Below, in pieces: positions 40,601 to 52,560 of a stretch of 64,000 nt of DNA (the stretch's first letter is position 1; each line of letters opens with the position of its first letter). A program made the translations under genes and the position numbers. Below the pieces are notes generated by a model. That model did not search any database. It worked only from the letters and a program-made list of their open reading frames with translations, and was not told the origin of the DNA. The DNA comes from Theocolax elegans. Its lineage: Eukaryota > Arthropoda > Insecta > Hymenoptera > Cerocephalidae. The DNA is taken from assembly GCA_026168455.1 (NCBI GenBank), contig CM047426.1, positions 56,487,761 through 56,551,760 of the forward strand, in the 5' to 3' direction.

Positions 40601-40651
40601 TGTGACGGGCATAACCATATATACAGACGTATGGTTAGGCTCCAGTCACAT

Positions 40652-40725
40652 AGCGTAATAGCTCAAGCGGTAGAGTGTAAGCGCGCCACGCAAGAGGTCC
40701 GGGTTCAAGCCCGACTCTTGGAAGA
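40652..40725 (+). ncRNA. tRNA-like sequence inside the family C LTR
   Basis: A-box-like TAGCTCAAGCGGTAGAG (from 40659) and B-box-like GGTTCAAGCCC (40702-40712) are spaced as in a tRNA gene. GAGGTCCGGGTTC is typical of a tRNA T-arm. The anticodon stem and the acceptor ends pair poorly, so it is not a working tRNA gene. It may be a tRNA-derived SINE head or an internal RNA polymerase III promoter. Confidence 0.5.
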
Positions 40726-41117
40726 TTTTTTAATTATTAAAATTAATTTATTTAAATAATTAATAAATTAAAATTAATAAAATTTATAATTTTATTTAAA
40801 GATTTTTTTATTTTGCAAAATATACATATTCTGAAATTGAAATACGACTAAAATTGACTAAGTTGCAAATTTATATTGTTTATAGTTAATATTAATAAAA
40901 TTTGAAATTATACATTATATTATAATGTATATTATTTAGTACATTATATTATAATATATATTTATGCATTATATTTATATAAAAAATAAATGTAAGAAAA
41001 GTGATACAAAATAAATAAGTTTTTGAACAATAAATTAAAGTAAAATGAATTTTATCAATTAAAATTAAGATTGTTTTTCACGTTTGTTAATTATTATATT
41101 AATATAAAAGTTAGATT

Positions 41118-41867
41118 TTGAAAACTAACGAAAATCAATATAAAGACAGAAAGGTTGACGACCCTGCGCCAAAATCATGCGAAATAACAAAGAGGATAAT
41201 AAGAAGAGGGAAGCCGAAAACTCCAGCTGTAGGTGCGAAGAAGGTGGGAGAGCAGTCCCCACCTCTAACCAAATGTACAAAACCGGTCGTCTTGCTGTCG
41301 AAAGCAGCATTCGCCTCGATCTGTAAGGCGAGGAAGGAAGCACCCTCCTCGCCACTTCTAGAAATAAATTTCTTTTGCTATTTAAATTTTGTGAGTTTGA
41401 TTAAACAGACAGCAGTGTATTGTTCATTTGAAGGTATTTGGATAAGATGGAATGCTGGAATCATTCCAAACTTTCCCCAAGTCCATTTATCATTTAAAGC
41501 CCATTCCTTGGAATACATTCGGACGAAAAGGAGCGCTAGATTCGCTTTTTCTTCTACCCGAATTATTCAAATTTTCCTTTTTTCCATAGAAAAATACTCA
41601 GATGATGTGGAATACTGGATTTATTCCAACATCTACCAGATTTTTTCAAATAATACATTCACCAAAAAGTTTATTGGGCGAGCCGAACGCTGGATTCGTT
41701 CGAACCTCTACCCAACCTCTTATTCCATTAAAATATCCAGAAATCGTTCTGGGATGAGAAGAAACACTGGATTTGTTTCTAATCTATCCCAGACGTTTTC
41801 ACTATTATTTATTTATACATTTATTACGGTCCTGCTAAAAATAAATGTATTTTTATGTAAAGGATAA
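41118..41867 (+). CDS. open frame of 249 codons within the family C LTR
   Basis: Uninterrupted frame in the 3' half of the LTR. The first third is basic (KRIIRRGKPKTPAVGAKK). The rest is a set of imperfect repeats because the DNA below is tandemly repeated about every 80 bp (CTGGATT...TTC...CCA pattern). No known domain. It could be an LTR-encoded protein or just an accident of repeats. Confidence 0.25.
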   Translation: MKTNENQYKDRKVDDPAPKSCEITKRIIRRGKPKTPAVGAKKVGEQSPPLTKCTKPVVLLSKAAFASICKARKEAPSSPLLEINFFCYLNFVSLIKQTAVYCSFEGIWIRWNAGIIPNFPQVHLSFKAHSLEYIRTKRSARFAFSSTRIIQIFLFSIEKYSDDVEYWIYSNIYQIFSNNTFTKKFIGRAERWIRSNLYPTSYSIKISRNRSGMRRNTGFVSNLSQTFSLLFIYTFITVLLKINVFLCKG

Positions 41868-41884
41868 AAATAAGCCCGTTACAG

Positions 41885-42700
41885 TGGGTATTATAACTTC
41901 TCATTCATTCAGATGGTGTCCGGTACATATTAAGTCTAAAAAAGGTATTGTTTATTTATCGTTAGTTACTGTAGAACGGGAAATTCACAGAAAAGTGCTT
42001 TAAATATCAAATTTTAAAATAATGTGGATGTGGTTGTGGATGTGCATATTATAACTTTTCGTGCATTCACTTTGTACCTAGCGCCACGAGAAATAATTAT
42101 TGACAAAAAATTAATTATTGGTTGCGCAATTGTATTAATTAATGGTATATAAGATTTCGTAAAAGTAAGTGAAAAAATGGACACGTACGTAGGTACGTAC
42201 GGACGGACGTACGCGAACTTGGCCGTCGTATAATATTAAAAATATTTAAAATGTCACGTCCCGAGAATAAATTTCTTTAGTCAGTAATTGTTTGTCATAG
42301 TGCAAGGTACACTAAACGTTTAAAAAATTAAGTACACCTTAATTCTAAAAAAGATTATGTTTGTTTAAAATTTATTTTTGTTGAAAGGGACATCCACAGA
42401 TGAGTGTTCATTTGTGATAAAAAATTTTAATATAATGTGTATGTTGATGTGGATGTGGGTATAATAACTTTTCATTCATTCAGATGGTGCCCGGTAGACA
42501 TTCTAAAAAAGGTGATGTTTATTTATAATTATTTACAGTAGAAGGGGAAATTCACCGAAAAGTTTTCATTTGGGATACAAAATTTTAATATAATGTGGAT
42601 GTGGATGTGGATATTATAACTTTTCATGCATTCACTTTGTACCTAACCCAACGACAAATAATTGTTGACAAAAAATTAATTCTGGGTTGTGTTCCGTGGA
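41885..42700. repeat. direct repeats of about 240 bp, 570 bp apart
   Basis: 41885-42127 and 42455-42690 share GTGGGTAT, TTCATTCATTCAGATGGTG, AATAATGTGGATGTGG and CATTCACTTTGTACCTA. A short ACGTACG-type repeat lies at 42182-42215. No gene is seen; the element type is unknown. Confidence 0.65.
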
Positions 42701-43136
42701 AACAATCGTTAACTGAGCTCTCTGAATACCACGGTGGAGACTTCCATATCGCGTTACTTTCATCTTCGTAAAAATACATTAAGTCATTTAGTTTCATTTC
42801 TTTTTTCCTTACACATATATATCGAGCAGTCCACGTCAAGTGGTCCTTTCAAAAGTTTAAACTAAACCAAATTTTAGGTCCAAACTGAAAATGTCTTTCA
42901 CATAACAAAAGGTAATTTTTGGATACTGGAGTCTATTTGTTCAAAAGACTTTGATTGATTGATAGATAATAGTTTATAGCAGCCTTTGGAGATAACCCTG
43001 TCTGGCTGTGGAGACTAACAAAATAGTACGAAAGTGAAGTAAATGAGTAGCAATTCAGTGCAATACAAATAATTAATTAAAACTTAAAGTACAAAATAGT
43101 AGTTATTGTATGAAAAATAAGAATGAAGAATTTAAT

Positions 43137-43700
43137 TTAAAGCTCGGTTCGATTTGCAGTGGTTTGAGTAATTATACTCTCGCGTATAACTCTGCTATTC
43201 CAGTCATTTTTGTCGCGCTTCAAAAGGTTACTGAAAAGTTTGGTTTTGAAGCTATTTAAATTTAACGGGTCGAAGTCTATATCCTCAAGTGAGTTTATAA
43301 TTTGAGATGCTGTGACAAGAAAAGAACGATTCCAAGCTTCTGTGCGGGGTGGTGCATACATAAGGTACTGAGGTTTAAGACGAGAGGACCTGCGTACGAT
43401 AGTGGTGTCGACCTGGAGAAAACCTTCGATTAAGTATGCTGGATTTTTATGAGAAAGCCAGTGAGCCAATAACATACTCACGCCTTCTTTTAACTGATAG
43501 CCACCTTAATTCAAGTCGGTGCGGAGTAACATGTCCACCTCTTGGAATGTTACCATGGACAAAACTAACACAGGCATTTAGGAGCCGCTGCATTTTTAAA
43601 TCGCGTGTGGTGTCCAAGTCATGATAGACTGCACATGCATAATTAAAATAAGGAAAAATTAAGGTTTCTACCAACATTTTTCTCAATTCTCTGGATTTTG
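43137..43700 (-). pseudogene. non-LTR retrotransposon RT C-terminal fragment
   Basis: Two minus-strand frames. 43686-43447 has RKMLVETLIFPYFNYACAVY, LQ/MQRLLNACV-type sequence and ELRWLSVKRRREYVIG. 43481-43137 has NRSFLVTASQIINSLEDIDF and NSFKTKLFSNLL. These are the thumb and C-terminal segments usual in Jockey/CR1-type LINEs. It is 5'-truncated and broken by a frameshift near 43460. Confidence 0.7.
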
Positions 43701-45470
43701 ACCTATTTTTGTTGAAGCGGAGCGGGTGAAGTATATAGTGTACCTTCCTCGATACGTTCCTCGATATATATATATATATATATATATTTATCTTACTAGC
43801 AGTATGGTATTGGTATAGTTTAGTTCTGTTAGGTTCTTCAGCTCCTTTACCTTAATTGGTTCTTCGAGCTGGACAACTTCAGGTAAGTATTCTTGAATTT
43901 ATATTGCGTTGACCGCCTTCTTTCTTTTTACTCGTGTACGTAGAAGTGGAAAGTAGCCACAGGTAGCTGCATAAATTTGCATAATCTACTACAAATGTAC
44001 TACACGAAAGAACATTCTACACGCATTATCCATGGGTATTTTTTCGCGGCAAAATCAACGCGCGGACGCGAAATATTTGTCGAAAAACATGCACCATGTG
44101 CTGTTTTAGTAAAAACCTCTTGCGCGGCAGGTTTCTTGCGTATGCGCGGTGGCTTCTTACAGAGAAAGTTGGTTACTGGCTTCGTCCTTGTTGATATAAT
44201 GTGGCAATAGACCTACGAATGCATTGCGTTTATAGGCTCGTCGCACACTGGAAGACTTATATGCCCTTAGGTTCATAACCTACGAGTGTTTTGAACCAAG
44301 CGTCTCGGCACGCATGAGCAGATGTTTGAACTTTTGCCTTGTGGCTCTATGAAATCTAATTCCTCAAAGCGAGTGAATTAGCTCGTTCTCCGTTTCTCTA
44401 CCGTCCTTATCAATCATAACCAACGTGTCTTCCTTGCCGCAATTGTGCTGTGGAGGTCAGAAAGGGGAAATTATTCGGAATTCACATATGCCAATGACCC
44501 GCGTCGTCGTCAACAAATAACGTGTTCGACAGTGCACCCTCCTTGAACCCTCTATGGTCGGTCATGGAAGACGTCTATTTTATGCAGTGGCTGTACCAGG
44601 AAGGCGGGGATTACCAAATTTTATAATGTATTTTTTTCTGTGTAAGTAACATGGACTCCGGACCTCGTCGAGAGCTGTACTATAATACTGAGTCGCAATG
44701 GCTTGACTTCCTCGGAAATCATCTGTCGTTGTTAAAAAATCAAGGGTCCGAGGAGGTTGAGCTTTAATCAAGGTATATCGACGCTCAAAGTAAACCGACG
44801 ATCACAAGTGGCGAAGTTCAATTAAACTGCCCCGAATTAATATTCCACGTTTCAACGGAAATATAATAAAAAATAGCCGATTTTTTCGAAAATAATCGAA
44901 ATTTTCTTTAAATTTATGTTTGAATTTCGCTCTGTTAAATAAAAGAGGACATTCAAATATACTCCTCAAATAATTATTTTTGCGACGTGGGACAATTATC
45001 TTTCAAACGCACTCAAGTTTATTGAAAAAAGTTAATTAGAAAAAAAATGTGGCGGTCTTTGTATCGTAGTGTAATTTAGAACTTCATGATTTTTTTATTC
45101 GAAGGATATCAACTTTTGGAAAAAATGTGATAGAGTAGAAAGTGATAAGAATTGATCAACGATTACGTGTGAATTTATTCGGAACAATTTGGAAAATTTT
45201 ATTGAAAAATTTGAAAAATTACAATTTAATTAAGTTTTTTTCTGTAAATGTTTTTTTGACAATTATAAGTGATTTTATGGTTATAGATATTTGAATTCAA
45301 ATAAAAATGTAATTTAAATACAGCTTTAGTAAAGTTTTGCGAATTTCAGCGACTAAATATTTTGTTAAATTATAAAATCTTCACTTTAATAGTTTTTTGA
45401 AATTTTTGTGGTTTTTTTAATTTTATGTTTTTAGAAATATTTCTATTTGACAATCATTGTTATCAATCAT
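43701..45470. other. interval without a recognised gene
   Basis: Contains a (TA)n tract at about 43765-43787, a GC-richer segment from about 43900 to 44820 with short open frames but no motif, and then AT-rich DNA. Nothing was identified. Confidence 0.4.
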
Positions 45471-46860
45471 TTACTTGTGTAAATTAGCGAAACATTGACT
45501 ACAATAATACATTTTACACTCTTTACACGTGTAAAATGTACGAGTAACACATCCTTGTCCATTGCATGCTATTCTTCTGATAGTTAGGTTTAAATTGTGG
45601 CTTTTCGAATCATCTAATTTAGCCTTTTCGACATAACTTTCTACGATACTCAAAGCGAACTTCTTTGAACTCTTTTTTTATCTGAACAAGCATTATAGAG
45701 TATCACTGCATTTGTAATAGAAGACTGGATAATTCTCATCAATATTGACCAAGTCCATCTTTTACTTCTAATAATAGGTAATAAAGTACTACAGTACTGA
45801 TCATGAAGGTCAACACCTCTTATAAATGAGTTGTAAAGTAAAAACACAAGCAGCATAGAAATGTCAGTTCTCATTTTTTTTCTTTGGAATAGCGTTTTAT
45901 TTCATTTGTTGGTGTAACACCAGCTGCAGTTGAAACAATCAAAACTTGTTTAGAATCTACAACGGTTACAAAGTTCATTCCGCTATTTTTTTCATATTGG
46001 ACTTTAAAAGTTCCAAGAGGAGTTTTTGTATCCATTTCATTTTTTACTGGTATACGATCTTTCCTAATTACGCCACTAGCTCGTAAGCCAAGCTTCTTTA
46101 ATCATAAGTAAGTCTGGATTTGTGAAGTAATTATCAAACCAAAGATGGTATTCTTCAATTTTCCTCCTAGAAGTTGATAAAAGTGAAGTTTAACTCATGG
46201 ATAAAACAGTTTCATAGAGCAATACTTGACTATTCATCATTATGAGTGCCTTTTCCACAGTATATGTCACAGTCAAAGAAGTATCCATCAGTACCACAAA
46301 TTCCAAACTCTTTTATACCCCATTGAGTTGGTTTAATTTTTATAAATTGTTTGAGTAACAATTTAACAAAAAATTTAATCATCATCTCGTCTATCGATAA
46401 TTCTGTGTGAAAAACGCCAAACTGTTTTATATTTTTCCCAAAACTTTTTAATATAACTCTAACTCTCCAAGCACGATCTTTTTCATTTTTATCTGTAGGT
46501 TTGGAACATTTGATTTTTTATTTTATATTAAAAAACCTTTTCAACGACATCTGTGATCTAACTACTGGGTACTCGATAAACTCATATTTAGACGAATAAT
46601 CTTTTTCAAATGTACTTTTGTTGAATGCAGAAAGAATAATAATGGCAAGAGATATATCTAGTTCTTCTATCGTTATATGTAAACCGTTAAATTTTGAAGC
46701 TTCAGTGATATATTGTTTTATATTTTTACAAAAGAACATTTCAAATAATTCAATAGAAGTACTATCGGCAATTATTTTACGATCTATAACTTTTAACAAA
46801 TATTTATTAGCTAGAATCCCATCATACTTTTTCTCTACATCTGTCCAATTCTATACATGA
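45471..46860 (-). pseudogene. piggyBac-like transposase remnant
   Basis: Minus-strand pieces of a DDE transposase of the piggyBac superfamily, read from 46860 to 45471. They include an N-terminal part (EELDISLAIIILSAFNKS), SIDEMMIKFFVKLL, PTQWGIKEFGICGTDGYF, ASGVIRKDRIPVKNE, SKQVLIVSTAAGVTP, GVDLHDQYCSTLLPIIRSKR, and a C-terminal Cys-rich domain (CKECKMYYCSQCF). Several stops and frameshifts separate them. The left edge lies against the broken element B copy near 46900. Confidence 0.75.
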
Positions 46861-49795
46861 TCTTCTTGCAAATGAAAATCTACTAAATCGTATCGAAAAC
46901 TTTCTTTTCACAAAGGTCACGTTATCTTCATAGATAATTGGTATTTGTCTCCTCAACTTGCTGATTTTCTCCATGATAAAGATACTGGTATGCGTACTGC
47001 TGTACTTCTCGGTAATATAAGATGCTACCATCGTTTTCAGCGTCCGATTAGTACGGAATATTGTTGGCGGAGGAATGAAATATGGTTGCTTATGAAATAT
47101 TCTTGAAATATGAGTTGTATGAAATATTTCTCGTTCCACGAGATAATCATCTACGAGTTTGTTCTTGAACTCAGTACCGTTGTCAGATAAAAATATTTTC
47201 GGCGTGCCAAAACGCATGATGACTCGTTCGTGTAAGTCTTTCGCGATCGTCTTAGCGTTAGGTTTCCGGATCGGCACTGCTTCAATCCAGCCCGTAAACA
47301 AGTCTTGGAAGACCACAATATATTCAAATCCGTGTGTGGAACGGGGAAGTGGTCCAATAACATCTCCTGCTACAACTAGTTATAGCTTTTCAACCACTCG
47401 TCTATCGAGAGCGTCTACGTCGAACGGGTGCTGTCATTATCAGAGCTTCAAGCTGCTGGTAGACGCTCTTTTGTTCTTCCAGCCAAAGATACTTCTAGTC
47501 TTTCTCGGTCAGACGTATTAGCGGCTCAGCTATGGTAGCATAGTCGTGCATGAAGTGTTTATACCAAGATGCCATACCGAGAAACCGTCTCAGCTGCTTC
47601 AAATTCTTGGGAGCCGGATATTCTTTAATCGGCTCCGTTTTAGCTGGGTCAGGTCGTATCCCGTCTCGGTTAATTCGTGCACCCAAATATCTCACTTCGG
47701 GCTGGCAGAAAACACACTTCTCCTGGTTAACAGATAAACCGGCTTTTGCCAAGCGAGTTAACTTCTCGATCAAGAGTTGTTTATGCTCTACAAAAGTCTC
47801 AATGACAACAATCATATCGTCGAGATATGTATAAGCAACCGGTTCCAGTTCTGGTCCAACCACCTGATCGATGATGCGCTAGAATGTCGCGCCAGCATTT
47901 GCCAATCTATACGACATACGAGTAAACTGGAAGAAACCCATTCCAGGTACCGTAAAAGCCGTTATCGAGCGCGACTCCACCTGTAGAGGTATCTGTGGTA
48001 CGCACAGTGCATATCGATCGTGGAGATGTGTCGGGCTTTCTTGAGTTTGCGTAGGATATTCTGCATCTATGGCAAAGGATACACATCTGGTTTCGTCGAA
48101 TCGTTGACTTTCTTAAAATAATCACCACAGGGCTGGACGAACTGCTTTTCGAGGGTTCAATAACGCCACTCTCGTGCACTTTGTGAACTTGATGTTGCAT
48201 TTCCTCTCGAATCTTATCAGAGACGGGGTAGTTCCTCTGTTTAATCGACCTAGCTCATCCGACATCGATTATCTGTTCGACATCATAACAACGGCCGATC
48301 TTTGGCAAGGTTGTGGACAACATTCGGTCTAGCATTTCGCGCAATTGTGTGCGCTCTACTTCTATTACGTCAGCGACACCTGCTGACGATAATAAAGCGA
48401 TACCACTTTCCATACTTGCCACTTTAAGGTGGAGGACTTGATCTGTTCCCTTTATTTTTCTAAGACGGCTCGGAATGCAAGAATAAAATTTACTCCGATG
48501 TAACATTCAGCATCCAGGTTCGGCATGATCACAACACGTGTTTCTCGAGTCTCTTTACCGATGATAAACGGTAGCATCACGTGAGCACACAACAAATGAG
48601 TACTACCATCCTACAAATACCACCCTCTCCGGCGTATACATTAGTTGGCAATTTTGGGCATAGGACCCAACACACGATATTAAAGCCAAACGAAGTGTTT
48701 GACGCTGTTAACGGCATTGCACGGGAATCAAAGTGATTCCCGGATGCATAGTGGGACTGTACTCTTAGGGTGGTAAGTTGGGACAAATTGGGCCTAACCG
48801 GGGGCCTTACATTCCCCAGTACCCATCATGTTACACTGCCTAATATAGAAAAACTTAGTTAAAAAATTATATTTTTGACAATAAATTTTACAAACAAATC
48901 GAGAGGAAATATTGACCTTGTTAAACGTGGAGTAATTTAATTAATTATAAAACAATTAAACATACAATATTAAATGTAAAAAGAAATTTCACGAATTGTC
49001 AATAAATTTAATTAGAAACAAGGGAAGAAACTTTTAAATCCGACTAAATACGAAAATATCGAAATTACTCCGACTCTCGGTGTCTAACGCACGCTGAATA
49101 TATTAGAAAATAAATAAATAAGTAATTGGATAAATAGATAAAGAAATATAAATATATTCCTAAACAGTTAAAAATGTACGCCGCTGTGACCTCTTACAAT
49201 CGCAATATTACAAAAAAAATAAGACAATTTTTATAGTATTCGGAATATTAAATAACGCCGATTTTCCGACTAACCTACTCAAAATTGCGGATCTCAAGGC
49301 GAATCGTTCTATATTCCAATTTTAAAATTCAAATTTACTAACTTTACGTGTAATTAATTAAAAAAATTATTATTACTACCGACCTCGGATTTCTTTTAAC
49401 CAAACTAAACAACAATGAAAGATAATCCGGTTTAAACTTATAAATTATTGTCGAAATACAATAAATTTAAGGTTATAATTAACCGCAGCCCGATTAATCT
49501 AACTTAAATCACATACGAACACCACGGCAAAAGAAGCATGGCGAAGTTTAAACACGGGACGCGGGGAGACAACATCTGTCGCGTATCAAGGCAGCTATAT
49601 CTCTCGAGCACGCGCGAATCTCCCCTCACCCACGTATTTAGGTGCGCGCGCGAAGCCGATCTCACCCATGTAGCCACGACGAACCGAGCCGAGCCGAATC
49701 TTGCCGTCCCGAGCCGATACGAACATTACGACACTGTTCGCTCGTGTTGCTCGAATTCGTCAAATGATGAGGTAAAAAATACCTCACCGTTACAA
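46861..49795 (-). mobile_element. second, broken copy of element B
   Basis: Minus-strand pieces in element B order. The integrase core (47316-47050) has LSDNGTEF. Reverse transcriptase (47863-47495) has TYLDDMIVV and NLKQLRRFLGMASW. The protease-RT linker is at 48506-48255. The leader at about 48850-49500 matches 30.9-31.7 kb. A deleted LTR end lies at about 49520-49795, ending in CCGTTACA. There are many frameshifts and deletions. It is older than the copy at 24-33 kb. Confidence 0.8.
48612..48838. other. insert of unknown origin in the element B copy
   Basis: About 230 bp without a counterpart in the other element B copy, GC-richer than its flanks, with GGAATCAAAGTGATTCC forming a short palindrome. 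It might be the 3' end of another retroelement. Confidence 0.35.
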
Positions 49796-49798
49796 TAT

Positions 49799-50899
49799 AT
49801 CAAAAACACCTTCCAAGGTGTCAAAACCCGTAACTATTGTTATTCTAATCAAACTTTGAAAATTGTTATCTGATAAATAAATTCTGCAATTGAATCTGAC
49901 ATTGTTATCTGATATATAAATAATTTTAATTCTAACTCCCTTATTTTATCTATTTCTTTGAATTTTAATTAAACATTTTTTTTAATATTATAAATATTAC
50001 ATATAAAAAATTTCTGCAATAGAAAGAATTGAAATCAAACTGAAATCGACAAGTATTTTGAATCGTACCATAAATATATATTTTGAATAAACATTTATAT
50101 ATATATATATATTACTTAAACTTCGTAAAAAGTTTCTGCAATTGAAAGCACTGAAATTAAACTATAATCGACAAGTATTTTGAATCATGTAAAAATGTCT
50201 ACCAATCTGAATACAGATTTTTTTTATTAAAAGCATCTTATACTTTTACTTTTCATTTCTGGCCCTGCCATGTCTTACAGTAATAAATAAATAATATTCT
50301 AATGATGTTAATTTGTGCAAAATTAATTTCTGCAAAACTAATAAAATGGACATTTCTTCTTTTTTATTCTTTTAAATAAAATAATACTTGCACCACCTTT
50401 GGTTAATAGATATTACCTTTTCATATAGGTGTTAATTCTGACTCTATTAACTGATGTTACATTTTATGAATCATTACATACATCTTAGCTATTATCTTAT
50501 TTTAAAATTTAAGGGGCCTAATATATTATGCAATGCGACTTGTGGCATATTATTAAATAGTGTAAAGACCCACGCGTGGAAACAAAAACCAATAATTTAT
50601 TATTAATAAAATAATTTGTGGTGCAAGTATTATTTTATTTAAAAGAATAAAAAAGAAGAAATGTCCATTTTATTAGTTTTGCAGAAATTAATTTTGCACA
50701 AATTAACATCATTAGAATATTATTTATTTATTACTGTAAGACATGGCAGGGCCAGAAATGAAAAGTAAAAGTATAAGATGCTTTTAATAAAAAAAATCTG
50801 TATTCAGATTGGTAGACATTTTTGCATGATTCAAAATACTTGTCGATTATAGTTTGATTTCAGTGCTTTCAATTGCAGAAACTTTTTACGAAGTTTAAG

Positions 50900-50939
<40 letters not shown>

Positions 50940-51240
50940 GTTTATTTAAAATATATATTTATGGTACGATTCAAAATACTTGTCGATTTCAGTTTGATTT
51001 CAATTCTTTCTATTGCAGAAATTTTTTATATGTAATATTTATAATATTAAAAAAAATGTTTAATTAAAATTCAAAGAAATAGATAAAATAAGGGAGTTAG
51101 AATTAAAATTATTTATTTATCAGATAACAATGTCAGATTCAATTGCAGAATTTATTTATCAGATAACAATTTTCAAAGTTTGATTAGAATAACAATACTT
51201 GCGGGTTTTGACACCTTGGAAGGTGTTTTTGATTTCAGTA
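49799..51240. repeat. 1.4-kb foldback (long inverted repeat)
   Basis: 49799-50402 is the inverted complement of about 50612-51232, with about 210 bp between. Outer ends share AACACCTTCCAAGGTGT and its complement. No coding capacity is seen. Confidence 0.8.
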
Positions 51241-51780
51241 CTTTCAATTGCAGAAAACTATCATGGAATATAAGTTACATATAAAAAAGGTTATTATTCT
51301 ATAAAATTGTTTATCTACTGATGTAAAGCACGGGAAGGATAGGCATTGTTTATTTAAAGAAAATTAAAAAAAAGAAGTTTCCTTTTTATCAGTTTTGTGG
51401 AAATTAATTAAAACTTTTTATAGAGTTTAAGCAAAATATATAAAAGTTTAATTAAAAAACATTCAGTGAATGGTATGGTAAAAAATACTTGTCGATTATT
51501 CAGCTTTGATTTCAGTACTTTCTGTTGCAGAAACTTTTTGGAGTTCAAGCAAAAAAAATATATAAATATTCAATTAAAATTACTTGTCGATATTTGATTT
51601 CAGTACTTTCTATTGCAGAAACTTTTTATGGAGTTTAAGAAAAATATAAGTAGAAATAGCATGGGAGTAATAATTAAAGATTTTTTTATCAGATAACATT
51701 TTTCAAAGTGTGATTGGAAACCATACTTGCAAATGTTGACATTTTCGTAGAAGGTGTTTTTATTAATACATCAGTGTATA
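51235..51780. repeat. tandem sub-repeats next to the foldback
   Basis: Partial copies of a unit containing TTTCAGTACTTTC and TGCAGAAACTTTTT recur near 51235, 51515 and 51600. The same unit occurs inside the foldback arms, so the block looks like slippage products of one arm. Confidence 0.55.
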
Positions 51781-52515
51781 ATTTTAATAAATTAATAAAA
51801 AAGAAAAATAAAATAAAAATATTTAATTATCATTTCATTTATGCGTTAAAAAAATGGTTATTTCTTATAAAACAGTAAAATGAAACATTTCCTAGTTGCA
51901 TTGTATTTATTTTACAAACAAATTTGTGTATTATGACATATCTAATAATCATTTATTCAAAGAAAAATACAACTACGGTTGTGAATTACGCCACCATACC
52001 ATATATCCATTAGATAATATGTACAATGTATTTTTTCTCTTCTTGACAAGTCACAATTAAACTTGCCTAGAATAAAGGATCATCGATTTAGTCCTTAAAT
52101 ATAATTATGTTAATCTAAATATATACTATATAGTTTAGATTACAACTGGACTGGCACATGTAATAGAAAGTTTCTTCTCGAAGCGACTAAAATTTGCCCA
52201 TTATATTATATTATAACACATTTGTTTATGCTATATGTGGGACTGTATATATTTCAGTTTATAGTTAGACTTAAGACAGAACCACAATTATTTACTTACA
52301 CAAAATTTGTTTCATTAATTAAATCAATGACTCAATTACAGAATTATCATATGTTGGTACTTTCAATTCTTTCAATTCTTATATCAATGCAGCTCTCAGT
52401 ACATATTGTTTTTGAATCATGTATAAGCTGCACTTATACAAATACAAGTAATTAACCAGAATCAAATGAACAACTCCAGCGAATGAATACCATTAAACAA
52501 ATAAGAAAAATCCTA

Positions 52516-52560
<45 letters not shown>

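Larger units (their letters stand above)
35100..41884 (+). mobile_element. family C Gypsy-like element, 3' part (protease to 3' LTR)
   Basis: AT-rich pol remnants in Gypsy order (protease, RT, RNase H, integrase), an accessory ORF region, polypurine tract and a complete LTR. No 5' LTR or gag is attached. The LTR end is the same as at 1-189, so the parts at 1-10380 and here are complementary pieces of one family. The body contains a MITE (35939-36070) and a foldback element (37162-37827). Confidence 0.75.
40601..41884 (+). repeat. 3' LTR of family C
   Basis: 1284 bp starting TGTGACGGGC after the polypurine tract and ending GCCCGTTACA. Its last 195 bp match 1-189. It holds a tRNA-like block near its start and an imperfect ~80-bp tandem repeat near its end. 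Confidence 0.8.

Noticed and set aside
40652..40725. Functional tRNA gene
   Set aside because: A and B boxes are present, but the anticodon stem and acceptor stem do not pair and position 33 is not T as aligned.
52222..52455. 77-codon hydrophobic frame
   Set aside because: AT-rich chance frame without splice sites, motif or a codon pattern.
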